Source: an uncultured Cytophagaceae bacterium
GTDB taxonomy: Bacteria; Bacteroidota; Bacteroidia; Cytophagales; Spirosomataceae
DNA length: 18,786 bases
NCBI GenBank assembly: GCA_938008575.1
Contig: CALLKB010000103.1
Location: forward strand, 1 to 18,786
Direction of reading: 5' to 3'
In this document: positions 1 through 8,357 of the stretch, one piece after another
Layout: the number at the start of each line of letters is the position of its first letter
Position numbering within the stretch: the first letter of the stretch is position 1
Made by a program: the position numbers and the translations under genes
Notes under the pieces: model-generated
Seen by the model: only the letters and a program-made list of their open reading frames with translations
Database searches by the model: none
Told to the model about the DNA's origin: nothing

Positions 1-498
1 CGCGCTAACATCTTTGTAACGGCGACAGGTAACGTGAAAATCATCCGTGATCGTCACTTCAAAGCGATGAAAGACAAAGCAATCGTTTGTAACATCGGTC
101 ACTTTGACAATGAAATCGACATGGAGTGGTTGAACAACAACTACGGTTCTACAAAAGACCAAATCAAACCACAGGTTGACATGTACACAATCGACGGCAA
201 AAACGTGATCGTTTTGGCAGAAGGTCGTTTGGTAAATTTAGGTTGTGCCATGGGTCACCCTTCTTTCGTGATGTCGAACTCATTCTGTAACCAAACATTA
301 GCTCAATTGGAATTATGGGCTAATTCTAAAAATTACGAGAACAAAGTTTACATCTTACCAAAACACTTGGATGAGAAAGTAGCATTCTTGCACTTAGCAC
401 ACATCGGTGCGAAGTTGGAGAAATTAGAAAAAGAACAAGCAGAATACATCGGCGTACCTCAAGCGGGTCCATTCAAGCCAGAGCATTACCGTTACTAG
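1..498 (+). CDS. ahcY: Adenosylhomocysteinase, C-terminal part (5' end outside window)
   Basis: This is the last 165 residues of S-adenosyl-L-homocysteine hydrolase. The enzyme splits S-adenosylhomocysteine into adenosine and homocysteine in the cytoplasm, which removes the inhibitory product of methyltransferases and feeds the methyl cycle. The reading frame is open from base 1 ([11 protein letters not shown]), so the start and the catalytic domain lie upstream. Visible family signatures are the end of the NAD-binding domain (VTATGN), the [11 protein letters not shown] block, the [18 protein letters not shown] block, and the C-terminal tail [10 protein letters not shown], whose Lys and Tyr reach into the NAD site of the neighbouring subunit in known structures. 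The gene ends in TAG and is followed 20 bases later by a strong terminator, so it is the last gene of its unit. The family assignment is essentially certain from the conserved tail alone. Confidence 0.97.
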   Translation, partial: RANIFVTATGNVKIIRDRHFKAMKDKAIVCNIGHFDNEIDMEWLNNNYGSTKDQIKPQVDMYTIDGKNVIVLAEGRLVNLGCAMGHPSFVMSNSFCNQTLAQLELWANSKNYENKVYILPKHLDEKVAFLHLAHIGAKLEKLEKEQAEYIGVPQAGPFKPEHYRY

Positions 499-518
499 TA
501 TTTTTCTGAATGTATATC

Positions 519-550
519 AAAAGCTGCACTTTCATGGTGCAGCTTTTTTT
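519..550 (+). terminator. Rho-independent terminator after ahcY
   Basis: An 11-base stem AAAAGCTGCAC (519-529) pairs with GTGCAGCTTTT (537-547) around a seven-base loop. The T-run continues to 550. It lies 20 bases past the ahcY stop codon and before the next gene on the same strand, so it should separate ahcY from the peptidase. Confidence 0.9.
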
Positions 551-551
551 A

Positions 552-559
552 TATCTTTA
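552..559 (+). promoter_or_regulatory. Possible -7 box for the M1 peptidase (one mismatch)
   Basis: TATCTTTA matches the Bacteroidota -7 consensus TAnnTTTG except for the last base. It lies directly after the ahcY terminator and 18 bases before the peptidase ATG. A promoter must exist here if the terminator works. No TTG element is visible at the usual 17-23 base spacing, so this exact placement is weak. Confidence 0.25.
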
Positions 560-577
560 AATTCACATTTGATTCCA

Positions 578-2164
578 ATGACCCAGAAATTACTCTTCAT
601 TCTTCTTATCCCCTTCGGTTTATTTGCTCAAAAATTCAGCCATGCGGATAGTCTTCGTGGAACATTAAGCCCGGCAAGAGCCTGTTTCGACGTATTGCAT
701 TATGACCTACATGTGGCTGTGAATCCGGCCGAAAAAAGCATTTCGGGAACGAATAGCATTCGTTTTATCACGACCCAACAAACCAAAGAGATTCAATTGG
801 ATCTATTTGCAAACTTAATCGTAGACGAAATTCGTTGGGCCAATAAAAAAGTAAACTACCGTCGGGATGGCAACGCGATCTTCATCCAAGCAGCCAAATT
901 GATTCCTGCCAAACAAGTTCAAACGGTTTGGGTGAAGTACCACGGAAATCCCCGACCGGCCGTAACCCCCCCCTGGGATGGCGGATTTTCCTGGACAAAA
1001 GATCCCAAAGGGAATCCTTGGGTAACCGTATCCTGTGAGGGATTAGGGGCATCTGTTTGGTGGCCCTGCAAGGATCACCCTTCCGACGAACCCGCATCGA
1101 TGGACATCCACATCGAAGGCCCCAAAGGACTGGTTTCTGTTTCCAACGGAAATCTGGTAGAAAAAATCAGCAAGGCATCCACCGATGAATATCACTGGAG
1201 AGTCAGCTACCCCATCAATCTATACAATGTTAGCATCAATATGGCCGAATATGCGCATTGGTCCAAAACGATGAAGCAATTGAATGGCAAGAACTTAGAT
1301 TTAGACTATTATGTTCTCAAAGAAAATGAGGCAATTGCTAAAAAACACTTCGAGCAAAGTGAAGAAATGTTGCGCATTTTTGAGAAATATTTTGGACCAT
1401 ACCCTTTCCCCCGGGATGGATATGCTTTAGTAGAAACGGATTACTGGGGCATGGAACACCAAAGTGCAGTTGCCTACGGTAACCACTACAAAAATAACAA
1501 ATTTGGGTTCGATTTTATCATCATTCATGAGTCGGCACATGAATGGTTTGGCAATTCCATTTCTTGCTCCGATCATGCAGATTTGTGGATTCACGAAGCA
1601 TTAGGAACTTATGCCGAGGCCATTTATGTGGAGGAGAAATTTGGCAAGGCGAAAGCACAAGAATACTTGAATGGTCAAAAAAGAAACATTCGCTATGCCT
1701 TTCCAATTGCAGGCCCTTATCAGGTTAACTACCAGCACCCGGATTCCGACATGTATTTTAAGGGAACCTGGATGTTCCATACCTTGCGAAATATCATTCA
1801 AGATGATGCCCTTTGGTTTAAAACCATGCGCGAATTTTGTTTAGCATTTTACCACAAGAACACGAATACGCAAGAAGTAGTTGAATATTGGAGCAAGCAC
1901 TTGAACAAGCCCATCAAGGATTTGATGTTGAATTATTTGTATCAAGTGAAGAATCCCAATTTGCAATATAGCATCTTACAAACGGGCAATTCTTGGACAA
2001 TGCGCTATCGCTGGAGCAATCTGAGCGATGCCATCAGCTTTCCTCTTACACTTAAATCAGGCGAGAAAATCAAACCAAATTCGGCATGGCAAGAAATCCA
2101 ATTAGACCATGCTCCGGAATTGGATGAAGAAAGCTATTTATTTGATAAAGAATTGCTAAAATAA
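578..2164 (+). CDS. Secreted M1-family zinc metallopeptidase
   Basis: A 528-residue exported aminopeptidase-type enzyme of peptidase family M1. An upstream in-frame TTG at 569 exists, but the ATG at 578 is preferred because it leaves a compact signal peptide: a short basic start, a hydrophobic core (LLFILLIPFGLF) and likely cleavage after A-Q near residue 18. The zinc motif is H317-E-S-A-H321 with the third ligand E340 exactly 18 residues later. The substrate-recognition motif is G291-M-E-H-Q-S in place of the textbook GAMEN; from memory this is normal for a Bacteroidota subgroup of M1 rather than a defect. An N-terminal beta-rich domain (about 30-220) precedes the catalytic domain, and the C-terminal part is short compared with full-length aminopeptidase N, as in leukotriene-A4-hydrolase-like members. 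It probably acts in the periplasm or at the surface on oligopeptides; the substrate is unknown. It stands alone between a terminator and the purQ promoter. Confidence 0.9.
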   Translation: MTQKLLFILLIPFGLFAQKFSHADSLRGTLSPARACFDVLHYDLHVAVNPAEKSISGTNSIRFITTQQTKEIQLDLFANLIVDEIRWANKKVNYRRDGNAIFIQAAKLIPAKQVQTVWVKYHGNPRPAVTPPWDGGFSWTKDPKGNPWVTVSCEGLGASVWWPCKDHPSDEPASMDIHIEGPKGLVSVSNGNLVEKISKASTDEYHWRVSYPINLYNVSINMAEYAHWSKTMKQLNGKNLDLDYYVLKENEAIAKKHFEQSEEMLRIFEKYFGPYPFPRDGYALVETDYWGMEHQSAVAYGNHYKNNKFGFDFIIIHESAHEWFGNSISCSDHADLWIHEALGTYAEAIYVEEKFGKAKAQEYLNGQKRNIRYAFPIAGPYQVNYQHPDSDMYFKGTWMFHTLRNIIQDDALWFKTMREFCLAFYHKNTNTQEVVEYWSKHLNKPIKDLMLNYLYQVKNPNLQYSILQTGNSWTMRYRWSNLSDAISFPLTLKSGEKIKPNSAWQEIQLDHAPELDEESYLFDKELLK

Positions 2165-2187
2165 ATCGCTGAAATCCCGTATTTTTG
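2153..2187 (+). promoter_or_regulatory. Putative promoter of purQ
   Basis: TATTTTTG at 2180-2187 is a perfect match to the Bacteroidota -7 element TAnnTTTG, 23 bases upstream of the purQ ATG. A TTG at 2153-2155, inside the last codons of the peptidase gene, could be the -33 element, although the 24-base spacing is one more than the usual 17-23. The predicted leader is very short and A-rich, with no Shine-Dalgarno motif. Confidence 0.6.
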
Positions 2188-2210
2188 CACAAAATTAAGA
2201 CAGAAAAGAA

Positions 2211-2897
2211 ATGAAATTTGGCGTAATCGTATTCCCGGGTTCCAATTGTGATGATGACACCGTTGGCGTAATTCAAAGCTTAGGCCACGAGGCCGTGAAA
2301 TTGTGGCACAAGGATACCGATTTGCAAGGCTGTGATTTCATTATCGTTCCGGGTGGTTTCTCCTATGGAGATTACTTGCGTTCAGGTGCCATTGCACGCT
2401 TTTCACCTATCATGGAACACGTCATTGAATTCGCTAAGAATGGTGGCTATTTGATGGGTATCTGTAACGGATTTCAGGTATTGGTGGAGGCACATTTATT
2501 GCCAGGCGTTTTATTACGTAACAATTCCCAAAAATTCATTTCAAAAAATATCTACTTGAAGGCTGCGACAAACAATGCTTTATTGACGCAAGAGTTAGAT
2601 CGTAACAAAGCCTACAAAATACCTATCGCGCACGCCGAAGGTCGTTATTTTGCAGATCAAGCAACTTTGGCATCGCTACTAGCAAATGATCAAATCTTGT
2701 TTTACTATTGCGACGCGAATGGACAAGTAACAGAAGAAGCCAATCCAAACGGAAGCTTATTGAACATCGCTGGAATTTGCAATGAAGGACGCAATGTATT
2801 CGGATTGATGCCACACCCAGAACGTGCGGCAGATCCCGATTTGAATAACACAGATGGATTGGAAATCATGAAGCAATTAATTCTTCAAATGGCATAA
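2211..2897 (+). CDS. purQ: Phosphoribosylformylglycinamidine synthase subunit I (PurQ)
   Basis: A 228-residue class I glutamine amidotransferase subunit of FGAM synthase. It hydrolyses glutamine and passes ammonia to PurL for the fourth step of purine synthesis, FGAR to FGAM, in the cytoplasm. The catalytic triad is visible: nucleophile C85 in GICNGFQVL, and H202 and E204 in [10 protein letters not shown]. The oxyanion-side [14 protein letters not shown] block (47-60) and the start [16 protein letters not shown] are typical of the stand-alone small PurQ that works with separate PurL and PurS. No purL or purS is adjacent here. The length agrees with the family. It has its own TAnnTTTG-type promoter and a strong terminator just after the stop codon, so it appears monocistronic. 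Confidence 0.96.
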   Translation: MKFGVIVFPGSNCDDDTVGVIQSLGHEAVKLWHKDTDLQGCDFIIVPGGFSYGDYLRSGAIARFSPIMEHVIEFAKNGGYLMGICNGFQVLVEAHLLPGVLLRNNSQKFISKNIYLKAATNNALLTQELDRNKAYKIPIAHAEGRYFADQATLASLLANDQILFYYCDANGQVTEEANPNGSLLNIAGICNEGRNVFGLMPHPERAADPDLNNTDGLEIMKQLILQMA

Positions 2898-2901
2898 AAT
2901 C

Positions 2902-2928
2902 AAAAAGCGCGAAATTCGCGCTTTTTTT
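2902..2928. terminator. Hairpin terminator between convergent purQ and lolA, likely bidirectional
   Basis: The stem AAAAAGCGCGAA (2902-2913) pairs with TTCGCGCTTTTT (2915-2926) around a one-base centre, so the functional loop is a few bases. Seven T bases follow at 2922-2928 on the plus strand. Read on the minus strand, the same stem ends in a run of five T bases from the A-tract at 2902-2906. It can therefore end purQ from the left and the pyrD-ftsK-lolA unit from the right. Confidence 0.88.
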
Positions 2929-2942
2929 GTATTACTTGAAAA

Positions 2943-2983
2943 CCCTAGGCTTCAGCCTAGGGACCCCAGACTGAAGTCTGGGG
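2943..2983. repeat. REP-like palindrome doublet (BIME-type)
   Basis: Two 20-base hairpins sit one base apart. The first (2943-2962) has stem CCCTAGGC and loop TTCA. The second (2964-2983) has stem CCCCAGAC and loop TGAA. The reverse complement of the second matches the first except at four positions, and those four form two base pairs that changed together (T-A to C-G and G-C to A-T). They are thus two related palindromes in opposite orientation, each with its pairing preserved. This is the architecture of bacterial interspersed mosaic elements, the REP pairs mobilised by REP-associated tyrosine transposases (RAYTs). No transposase is in the window. Other copies in the genome are expected but cannot be seen here. 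Confidence 0.7.
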
Positions 2984-2993
2984 ATAAAAAATG

Positions 2994-3596
2994 TTATCTT
3001 AAATCATTCACCTCTACCCCCGGAAACGCCTTCTTATTAAATGTAAAGAATGCATCATCCGCACCCGCTTTGGCATTCAATTTCGTGACCGTAAACAATT
3101 GTTTCTTACCCGTCTTATTAACAATTGTCCAAGACTTCACCGTAAAGTCCGATGTGTTAATTTTAAGACTGATATGCTTCACCTGAGCAGCTTTAGCACC
3201 TGGAACCATCTCTACCGTAGCAATGCCACCTGATTCACCTACCAAGCTAAACTTATAGCCTTTTTTGTCAAACGTATAAATCTTTGCAGGATTCAAGTCT
3301 CCATCTGCCGGATCAAAGGCTGAAATATTCACTTCATTAATTTCTTTGATATACGTCGCAACTTCTTTCCCATTATTAAAAATCTCTTGCCCTGCCGTCT
3401 TCAAACGAAACTTCGTCCCCTTTACGGTAATCGAACCATTCATCGCATTTCCACCATCGGTTTGATAGCTGAAATTTGCTGAAAACGACCCCATGCTTTT
3501 ATATTTCTTTTGCATGCCATCAATTAAACTGATGGCCTTATTCGCTTGTCCCCAAACAGGTAACGATAACAATACAAACGCTAATATCTTTTTCAT
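2994..3596 (-). CDS. lolA: LolA-like outer-membrane lipoprotein carrier
   Basis: A 200-residue periplasmic protein of the LolA/LolB fold. LolA takes lipoproteins released from the inner membrane by LolCDE and carries them across the periplasm to the outer membrane. The N-terminus is a signal peptide (basic MKK, hydrophobic AFVLLSLPV, likely cleavage after GQA near residue 19). The remainder is predicted to form the half-barrel: alternating beta stretches such as GSFSANFSYQTD and NGSITVKGTKFRLKT, the latter being the region that usually carries the conserved Arg (here in FRLKT). The ATG overlaps the ftsK stop codon in a TAATG, implying translational coupling. The ftsK-lolA order is also seen in proteobacteria, which supports the assignment. 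The exact LolA subgroup is uncertain because the family is weakly conserved in sequence. Confidence 0.85.
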   Translation of the reverse strand: MKKILAFVLLSLPVWGQANKAISLIDGMQKKYKSMGSFSANFSYQTDGGNAMNGSITVKGTKFRLKTAGQEIFNNGKEVATYIKEINEVNISAFDPADGDLNPAKIYTFDKKGYKFSLVGESGGIATVEMVPGAKAAQVKHISLKINTSDFTVKSWTIVNKTGKKQLFTVTKLNAKAGADDAFFTFNKKAFPGVEVNDLR

Positions 3597-6049
3597 TACT
3601 TTAAATTTTTCAAAATTTCTTCTAACTCTACTTCGGATTTCACTAATACCTCACGGGCTTTTGATCCGCCAAACGAACCTACAATGCCCGCTGCCTCCAA
3701 TTGATCGATCAATCGACCTGCACGGTTATATCCTAATTTCAATTTACGTTGAATCAAGGATGTACTTCCCTGCTGATGCATCACAACCAAACGTGCCGCC
3801 TCATCAAAAAACGAATCCCGATCGCCCAAATCTACATCGCCTCGGTCTTGACCACCCATTTCATCGGCATCTGGTTCTGGTAATAAATAGGCCGACGAAT
3901 AACCTTGTTGATTCCCAATAAAGTCACAAATCTCCTCAACCTCCGGTGTATCCACAAAAGCACATTGTAAACGAATTACCTCAGATCCCATCGATAATAG
4001 CATGTCTCCCATACCTACCAATTGATCAGCACCGCCGGCATCCAAAATCGTACGGGAGTCAATTTTTGACATAACCTTGAACGATAAACGTGCAGGGAAA
4101 TTGGCCTTAATCGTACCTGTAATAACGTTCACGGAAGGACGTTGTGTCGCAACAACCAAGTGAATACCGATGGCACGGGCCAACTGCGCCAAACGGGCAA
4201 TCGGGTGCTCAACTTCTTTACCAGCAGTCAACATCAAGTCGGCTAATTCGTCAATCACCAAAACGATATACGGCATGAAATCATGCTCATTCGGATTCAA
4301 TCGGCGATTAATGAATTTCGTATTGTATTCCTTAATATTACGACATCCCGCTTCTTTCAGTTTATCGTAACGCATATCCATCTCCTTACAAAGGGAATTC
4401 AAAGTCGCAACAACCTTTTTGGTATCCGTAATAATCGCCTCCGCAGAATCTGGCAAACAGGCTAAGAAATGGCGCTCCAACTTGTTAAACAAGGACAGCT
4501 CAACCTTCTTCGGATCCACCAATACAAACTTCAGGGTTGAAGGATGTTTCTTGTAAATCAAGGAAGTCAATAACATATTCAATCCCACCGACTTACCTTG
4601 TCCCGTAGCACCGGCCATCAATAAGTGAGGCATTTTGGCTAGATCGGCCACAAAAATTTCGTTCGAAATAGTCTTACCCAAGGTAATTGGCAAATCATAC
4701 GTTGACTTTTGGAATTTCTCAGAACCAATCACGGCACGTACCGGAACCATTTCTCGGTTCTTATTCGCAACCTCGATACCAATCGTTCCTTTACCCGGCA
4801 TTTGCCCAATAATACGAACACCCATGGCAGCTAAAGAAAGCGATAAATCGTCTTCCAGAGATGTAATTTTACTTACCCGGACACCCGCTTTTGGCACAAT
4901 TTCATACAAAGTAACCGTTGGCCCAATCGTCGCTTCAATCTTTTGAATTCCAATGCCATAGTTCAACAAGGTCTCGACAATCTTCTCCTTGTTTTCCTTC
5001 AGCTCGTCCATCGTCACCTGTGTCGTCTGGTTCTTCTGATCGTATTCCTTCAACAAATCAAGCGTCGGGTAGACATACTTAGGCAAGTCCGCTGTAGGGT
5101 CATATAAACCAAACTGGGCAACTAAGTCATTAGCCTGAACAGTGGTAGTCGGTTGTGTTTCCTCAACTTCAACAGCCGCATCATCTTCATCAGCCACCTT
5201 GAATGTAAATGGCGTTTCATCCACTTCTTCCAAAGCTGCTTCCGCAATTTGCTCTTCTACAATCGGTAAATCCGCAGGCAATACTTCATCCTCTATTTTA
5301 ACCGGCGGAACAAGCGGTCGGTAAATCTCTAAATCCTCATTATCCACATGAACAGGAGAATCATCGTCATCATCAAACAAGGCCTCTTCTTCGGCAAACT
5401 CATCCACAGGCAAAGCACCTCCAGAAGCTGCTGTTTGAACTTTAGGCTTGGAAGGATTCCATTGGTAGAATAAAATCAAAAACACCAAACCCGCAAATCC
5501 AAGCGCAAAAATGGCCAAGTAACCAATCAATTGAATTAGTTTCTCACTCACAAAATAACCCACGCCTCCGCCAATCGAATGCGGCAAATCCAATTGATAA
5601 ACAAAAAATCCAGCGATTAAACTTCCCCAAATGATGTAGAAAATCACTTGCCATGTTAAACGATCCAAGGGATAAATTTCCCGTTTGAAAATCAGTTTAA
5701 TGGCCGATAAAAAGAATAAAGGAATCAACAATAGGGACGACCACCCAAAAGTTCTGAACAAAAAGAAATGTGCAATTTTGGCACCCAATAAGCCTGCCCA
5801 GTTTTTAACGGGAATATCAGAACCTGCAATCACATCCAAAGCACCTTCCGAAACTTCACTTTGATCCGCAACTCCTACGAAGAAACTCGACACGAAAGCA
5901 AACAGTAATAAAAAGCCAACAAGCAACAAAAAGCATCCGAAAATCAATCGAACGCGATATGCAATCTCTGCCGGAGTTTTGGGCTTCCTGTTTTCTGAAT
6001 CAAAATTAATTTGAAGGGTACTCGTAGGATTAACTATCTTTTTGGCCAT
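3596..6049 (-). CDS. ftsK: DNA translocase FtsK
   Basis: An 817-residue septal DNA pump of the FtsK/SpoIIIE family. It moves chromosome ends through the closing septum and activates XerCD recombination at dif. Domains in order: a cytoplasmic N-tail (1-30); four membrane segments at about 31-57, 90-115, 127-148 and 165-192; a low-complexity acidic linker (about 205-310, rich in D, E, V and P); the alpha/beta motor with Walker A G480-A-T-G-Q-G-K486-S and Walker B VLVID600-E-L; and a C-terminal winged-helix gamma domain (about 750-817) ending in the AGIVGSFGGSKAREVLV block, which in known FtsKs reads the KOPS guide sequences. Length and architecture are ordinary for Bacteroidota. It lies 63 bases downstream of pyrD and overlaps lolA by one base. 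The XerD partner is encoded elsewhere in this window on the same strand. Confidence 0.97.
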   Translation of the reverse strand: MAKKIVNPTSTLQINFDSENRKPKTPAEIAYRVRLIFGCFLLLVGFLLLFAFVSSFFVGVADQSEVSEGALDVIAGSDIPVKNWAGLLGAKIAHFFLFRTFGWSSLLLIPLFFLSAIKLIFKREIYPLDRLTWQVIFYIIWGSLIAGFFVYQLDLPHSIGGGVGYFVSEKLIQLIGYLAIFALGFAGLVFLILFYQWNPSKPKVQTAASGGALPVDEFAEEEALFDDDDDSPVHVDNEDLEIYRPLVPPVKIEDEVLPADLPIVEEQIAEAALEEVDETPFTFKVADEDDAAVEVEETQPTTTVQANDLVAQFGLYDPTADLPKYVYPTLDLLKEYDQKNQTTQVTMDELKENKEKIVETLLNYGIGIQKIEATIGPTVTLYEIVPKAGVRVSKITSLEDDLSLSLAAMGVRIIGQMPGKGTIGIEVANKNREMVPVRAVIGSEKFQKSTYDLPITLGKTISNEIFVADLAKMPHLLMAGATGQGKSVGLNMLLTSLIYKKHPSTLKFVLVDPKKVELSLFNKLERHFLACLPDSAEAIITDTKKVVATLNSLCKEMDMRYDKLKEAGCRNIKEYNTKFINRRLNPNEHDFMPYIVLVIDELADLMLTAGKEVEHPIARLAQLARAIGIHLVVATQRPSVNVITGTIKANFPARLSFKVMSKIDSRTILDAGGADQLVGMGDMLLSMGSEVIRLQCAFVDTPEVEEICDFIGNQQGYSSAYLLPEPDADEMGGQDRGDVDLGDRDSFFDEAARLVVMHQQGSTSLIQRKLKLGYNRAGRLIDQLEAAGIVGSFGGSKAREVLVKSEVELEEILKNLK

Positions 6050-6112
6050 CTAAGAAACAATCATATTTAACATATAAATTTCGACTTTTTGATTCGATTT
6101 ACAAAATCAATT

Positions 6113-7147
6113 TTACAGTCCCGCTTGAACGATCCCTTGATTGATTTCCTTAATCAAACCCGGACCTTCATAGATGAATCCCGTGTAAATTTGAACCAAA
6201 CTCGCTCCAGCACGCAATTTCTCAATGGCATCTGAGGCAGAATGTATCCCTCCCACTCCAATAATTGGAATTTGTCCGTTCGATTTTTGATGGATGTAAG
6301 CAATCACCTCAGTCGAACGTGCACGAACCGGCTTACCACTTAAGCCGCCGGATTGCGATTTCAATGATTCTTCTGATTGCAATCCTTCTCGTGACAAGGT
6401 CGTATTCGTCGCAATCAAACCAGCAATTTTAGTTTCTAAAACAATTTCAATCACATCATCCAATTGCTCATTCGTCAAATCGGGGGCTATTTTAAGCAAA
6501 ATGGGCTTTTGCTTGGGCTTGGCAGCATTCAAGATTTGAAGGCGCATCAGCAAATTTTGAAGTGGCTCCTTCTCCTGCAATGCGCGCAAATTAGGCGTAT
6601 TCGGAGAACTAACATTGACCACAAAATAGTCAACCACATCATACAAGGCCTCAAAACCTTTGCAATAATCTTCATCTGCCTCCTCGTTTGGCGTAACTTT
6701 ATTTTTACCCAAATTTCCTCCAATGATTACTTGAGACTTACGCGCTTGCAAGCGCTTTTTCATCGCATCCAAGCCTTCATTGTTGAACCCCATCCGATTT
6801 ATTATCCCACCATCTGCAGGTAAACGAAACAAACGTGGCTTATCATTTCCCGCTTGAGCCTTTGGAGTAACGGTACCTACTTCGATAAAGCCAAATCCTA
6901 AATGTGAAAATTCATCGATTAAAAGTGCATTCTTATCAAAACCCGCAGCTAATCCGACTGGATTAGGAAATCGTATACCAAAAACCGTTCGCGCCAAGCT
7001 CGGATGCTCATATCCATAAATGAGTCGGAACAAAGCAGGAACACCTGGAATCTTCATCGAAAACTTGATGATATCCGCAAGCAAATAATGCGCGCGCTCA
7101 GGATCAAACAGAAAAAAGAAAGGCTTGATAAGGTACTGATAAAACAT
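6113..7147 (-). CDS. pyrD: Dihydroorotate dehydrogenase (quinone), class 2
   Basis: A 344-residue FMN enzyme that oxidises dihydroorotate to orotate and passes electrons to the quinone pool, the fourth step of pyrimidine synthesis. It is class 2 rather than class 1: it has the N-terminal membrane-associating helices (residues 1-40, including [19 protein letters not shown]) and uses Ser as catalytic base (S181 in [11 protein letters not shown], matching Ser175 of E. coli PyrD). FMN and substrate blocks are visible: [12 protein letters not shown] (63-74), [13 protein letters not shown] (86-98), NRMGFNN (117-123) and GVGGI near the C-terminus. The start used gives the normal N-terminus and length. 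A perfect TAnnTTTG box lies 26 bases upstream on the minus strand, so pyrD probably leads the pyrD-ftsK-lolA unit. Confidence 0.97.
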   Translation of the reverse strand: MFYQYLIKPFFFLFDPERAHYLLADIIKFSMKIPGVPALFRLIYGYEHPSLARTVFGIRFPNPVGLAAGFDKNALLIDEFSHLGFGFIEVGTVTPKAQAGNDKPRLFRLPADGGIINRMGFNNEGLDAMKKRLQARKSQVIIGGNLGKNKVTPNEEADEDYCKGFEALYDVVDYFVVNVSSPNTPNLRALQEKEPLQNLLMRLQILNAAKPKQKPILLKIAPDLTNEQLDDVIEIVLETKIAGLIATNTTLSREGLQSEESLKSQSGGLSGKPVRARSTEVIAYIHQKSNGQIPIIGVGGIHSASDAIEKLRAGASLVQIYTGFIYEGPGLIKEINQGIVQAGL

Positions 7148-7173
7148 AAAAGGGAATTCAAAAAGCTAAGTAA

Positions 7174-7181
7174 CAAAAATA
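7174..7181 (-). promoter_or_regulatory. Putative -7 box for pyrD-ftsK-lolA
   Basis: On the minus strand this reads TATTTTTG, a perfect TAnnTTTG match and identical to the purQ box. It ends 26 bases before the pyrD ATG. No TTG is visible at 17-23 bases upstream. It lies in the 191-base divergent spacer between pyrD and the alpha-E gene (7148-7338). That spacer is AT-rich and otherwise shows only a one-mismatch box, TAATTTTA at 7286-7293, which could serve the plus-strand operon. Confidence 0.5.
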
Positions 7182-7338
7182 CAAAATGCCCTCAAGATTA
7201 TGGGAATAAATCAAGGATAATCTGAAGTTTCGAAAGACTTTTTAAAATAACACGCACAAGCATGCGGCCAACTCAAAAAAAAGGCTAATTTTAAAAATAC
7301 CTTAAAGGGTAATCAAGCATTTAAAAATTATACAGCCT

Positions 7339-8301
7339 ATGTTAAGTCGAGTAGCAAATTCCATCTATTGGATGAATCGGTACATTGAACGCGCCGACAA
7401 TTACGCGCGATTCATTTCAGTAAATTTCAACCTTGCATTGGATCTCCCTCCCAATGTCCCGGAACAATGGGAACCGCTCATTGTCGCCACAGCCGATCAT
7501 TACAATTTCTTTGAACATTATCCAGTTGCTAACAGAGAAAATGTCCTCTACTTCATGACATTCGATGAAAGCAATCCGAACTCGATTTTATCATGCTTAT
7601 ACAGCGCCCGCGAAAATGCACGGACCATCCGTGAGAGTATCTCAAGGGAAATGTGGGAATACGTCAACCAAATCTATTGGAAAGTCAAAGATCGTGTCGA
7701 AGGGAGTAGAGAATGGGAAATTTCTCGCTATCAAGGCTTTTTGGAGGAAATTAAATCAGGCAGTCAATTGTTCTACGGTATTGTGGACTCCACCATTACA
7801 CGAGGAGAAGGTTGGCATTTTGGCCAATTGGGCAAATTACTGGAGCGCGCCGACAAAACCACGCGCTTCTTAGATGTGAAGTATTTTACACTACTCCCCG
7901 ATATAGACGCGATTGGTTCTCCTTTGGACCTATTATTGTGGTCGGCGGTGCTTAAATCCAACTCGGCCTACAACATGTTCCGCCAGCAATACAAGGTCAT
8001 CAATCCCAAGAATATCGTGGAATTTTTAATCCTTGACAAAAGCTTTCCGCGTTCTGTGGTGCATTGCTTGCAAGAAGCAGAAGCTTCCTTGTATGCAATA
8101 TCAGGCACTTCTTTCGATAGCGGATATTCTAACCCTGCGGAGAAAAAAGTGTCAAAATTACTTTCCGAAGTGCAATTCACGGAAATCGACGACATTCTGA
8201 ATACAGGATTACATCAGTTTTTGGACAATTTCCAAAGTAAAAACAACGAAATCGGCCAAACCATTTTCAACACCTATTTCGATTTGAAGCCGGTCAGCTA
8301 A
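7339..8301 (+). CDS. Alpha-E domain protein of the Anbu cluster
   Basis: A 320-residue, mostly helical cytoplasmic protein of the alpha-E family (formerly DUF403). The family is defined by a repeated ERA-type motif, and both copies are visible: YIERADNYARF (residues 15-25) and LLERADKTTRFLDV (167-180), with a third conserved block ARENARTIRESIS (90-102). Length and the start MLSRVANSIYWM are standard. The biochemical activity is unknown. In many bacteria alpha-E genes sit with Anbu, a transglutaminase and a circularly permuted ATP-grasp enzyme, and the set is thought to make and break a peptide-like bond; the alpha-E protein may work with the ATP-grasp enzyme as a ligase. It opens the plus-strand cluster and is followed after 56 bases by Anbu. 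The usual upstream ATP-grasp gene is absent; pyrD lies there on the other strand. Confidence 0.9.
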   Translation: MLSRVANSIYWMNRYIERADNYARFISVNFNLALDLPPNVPEQWEPLIVATADHYNFFEHYPVANRENVLYFMTFDESNPNSILSCLYSARENARTIRESISREMWEYVNQIYWKVKDRVEGSREWEISRYQGFLEEIKSGSQLFYGIVDSTITRGEGWHFGQLGKLLERADKTTRFLDVKYFTLLPDIDAIGSPLDLLLWSAVLKSNSAYNMFRQQYKVINPKNIVEFLILDKSFPRSVVHCLQEAEASLYAISGTSFDSGYSNPAEKKVSKLLSEVQFTEIDDILNTGLHQFLDNFQSKNNEIGQTIFNTYFDLKPVS

Positions 8302-8310
8302 CCCGGCTTC
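8286..8310 (+). terminator. Hairpin spanning the alpha-E stop codon, possible attenuator
   Basis: GAAGCCGG (8286-8293) pairs with CCGGCTTC (8303-8310) around a nine-base loop that contains the alpha-E stop codon. The sequence after it, TCAATTTTAATTTG, is T-rich but not a clean U-tract. It could reduce read-through into the Anbu gene or protect the upstream mRNA 3' end. A full terminator is less likely, since Anbu and the transglutaminase belong to the same conserved cluster. Confidence 0.3.
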
Positions 8311-8357
8311 TCAATTTTAATTTGTAATATTGCGCTCCCATTTGCCACCCATCATTT

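Noticed and set aside
966..973. Run of eight C bases inside the M1 peptidase gene, a possible phase-variation tract
   Set aside because: The frame is intact on both sides and encodes an ordinary T-P-P-W stretch, and an internal tract in a housekeeping-type peptidase has no supporting context. Variation could only be seen with several reads or strains.
3493..3921. 142-codon plus-strand open frame across the lolA-ftsK junction
   Set aside because: It is antisense to two well-supported genes, and its translation is low-complexity with no family resemblance.
6742..6760. Perfect palindrome GCGCTTGCAAGCGC followed by five T bases
   Set aside because: It lies within pyrD on the antisense side and encodes normal R-L-Q-A codons; no plus-strand transcript is expected there to terminate.
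7148..7338. The 191-base spacer between pyrD and the alpha-E gene as a site for a small RNA or tRNA
   Set aside because: No cloverleaf, stable hairpin with U-tract, or convincing short frame is visible; only promoter-like AT-rich sequence.
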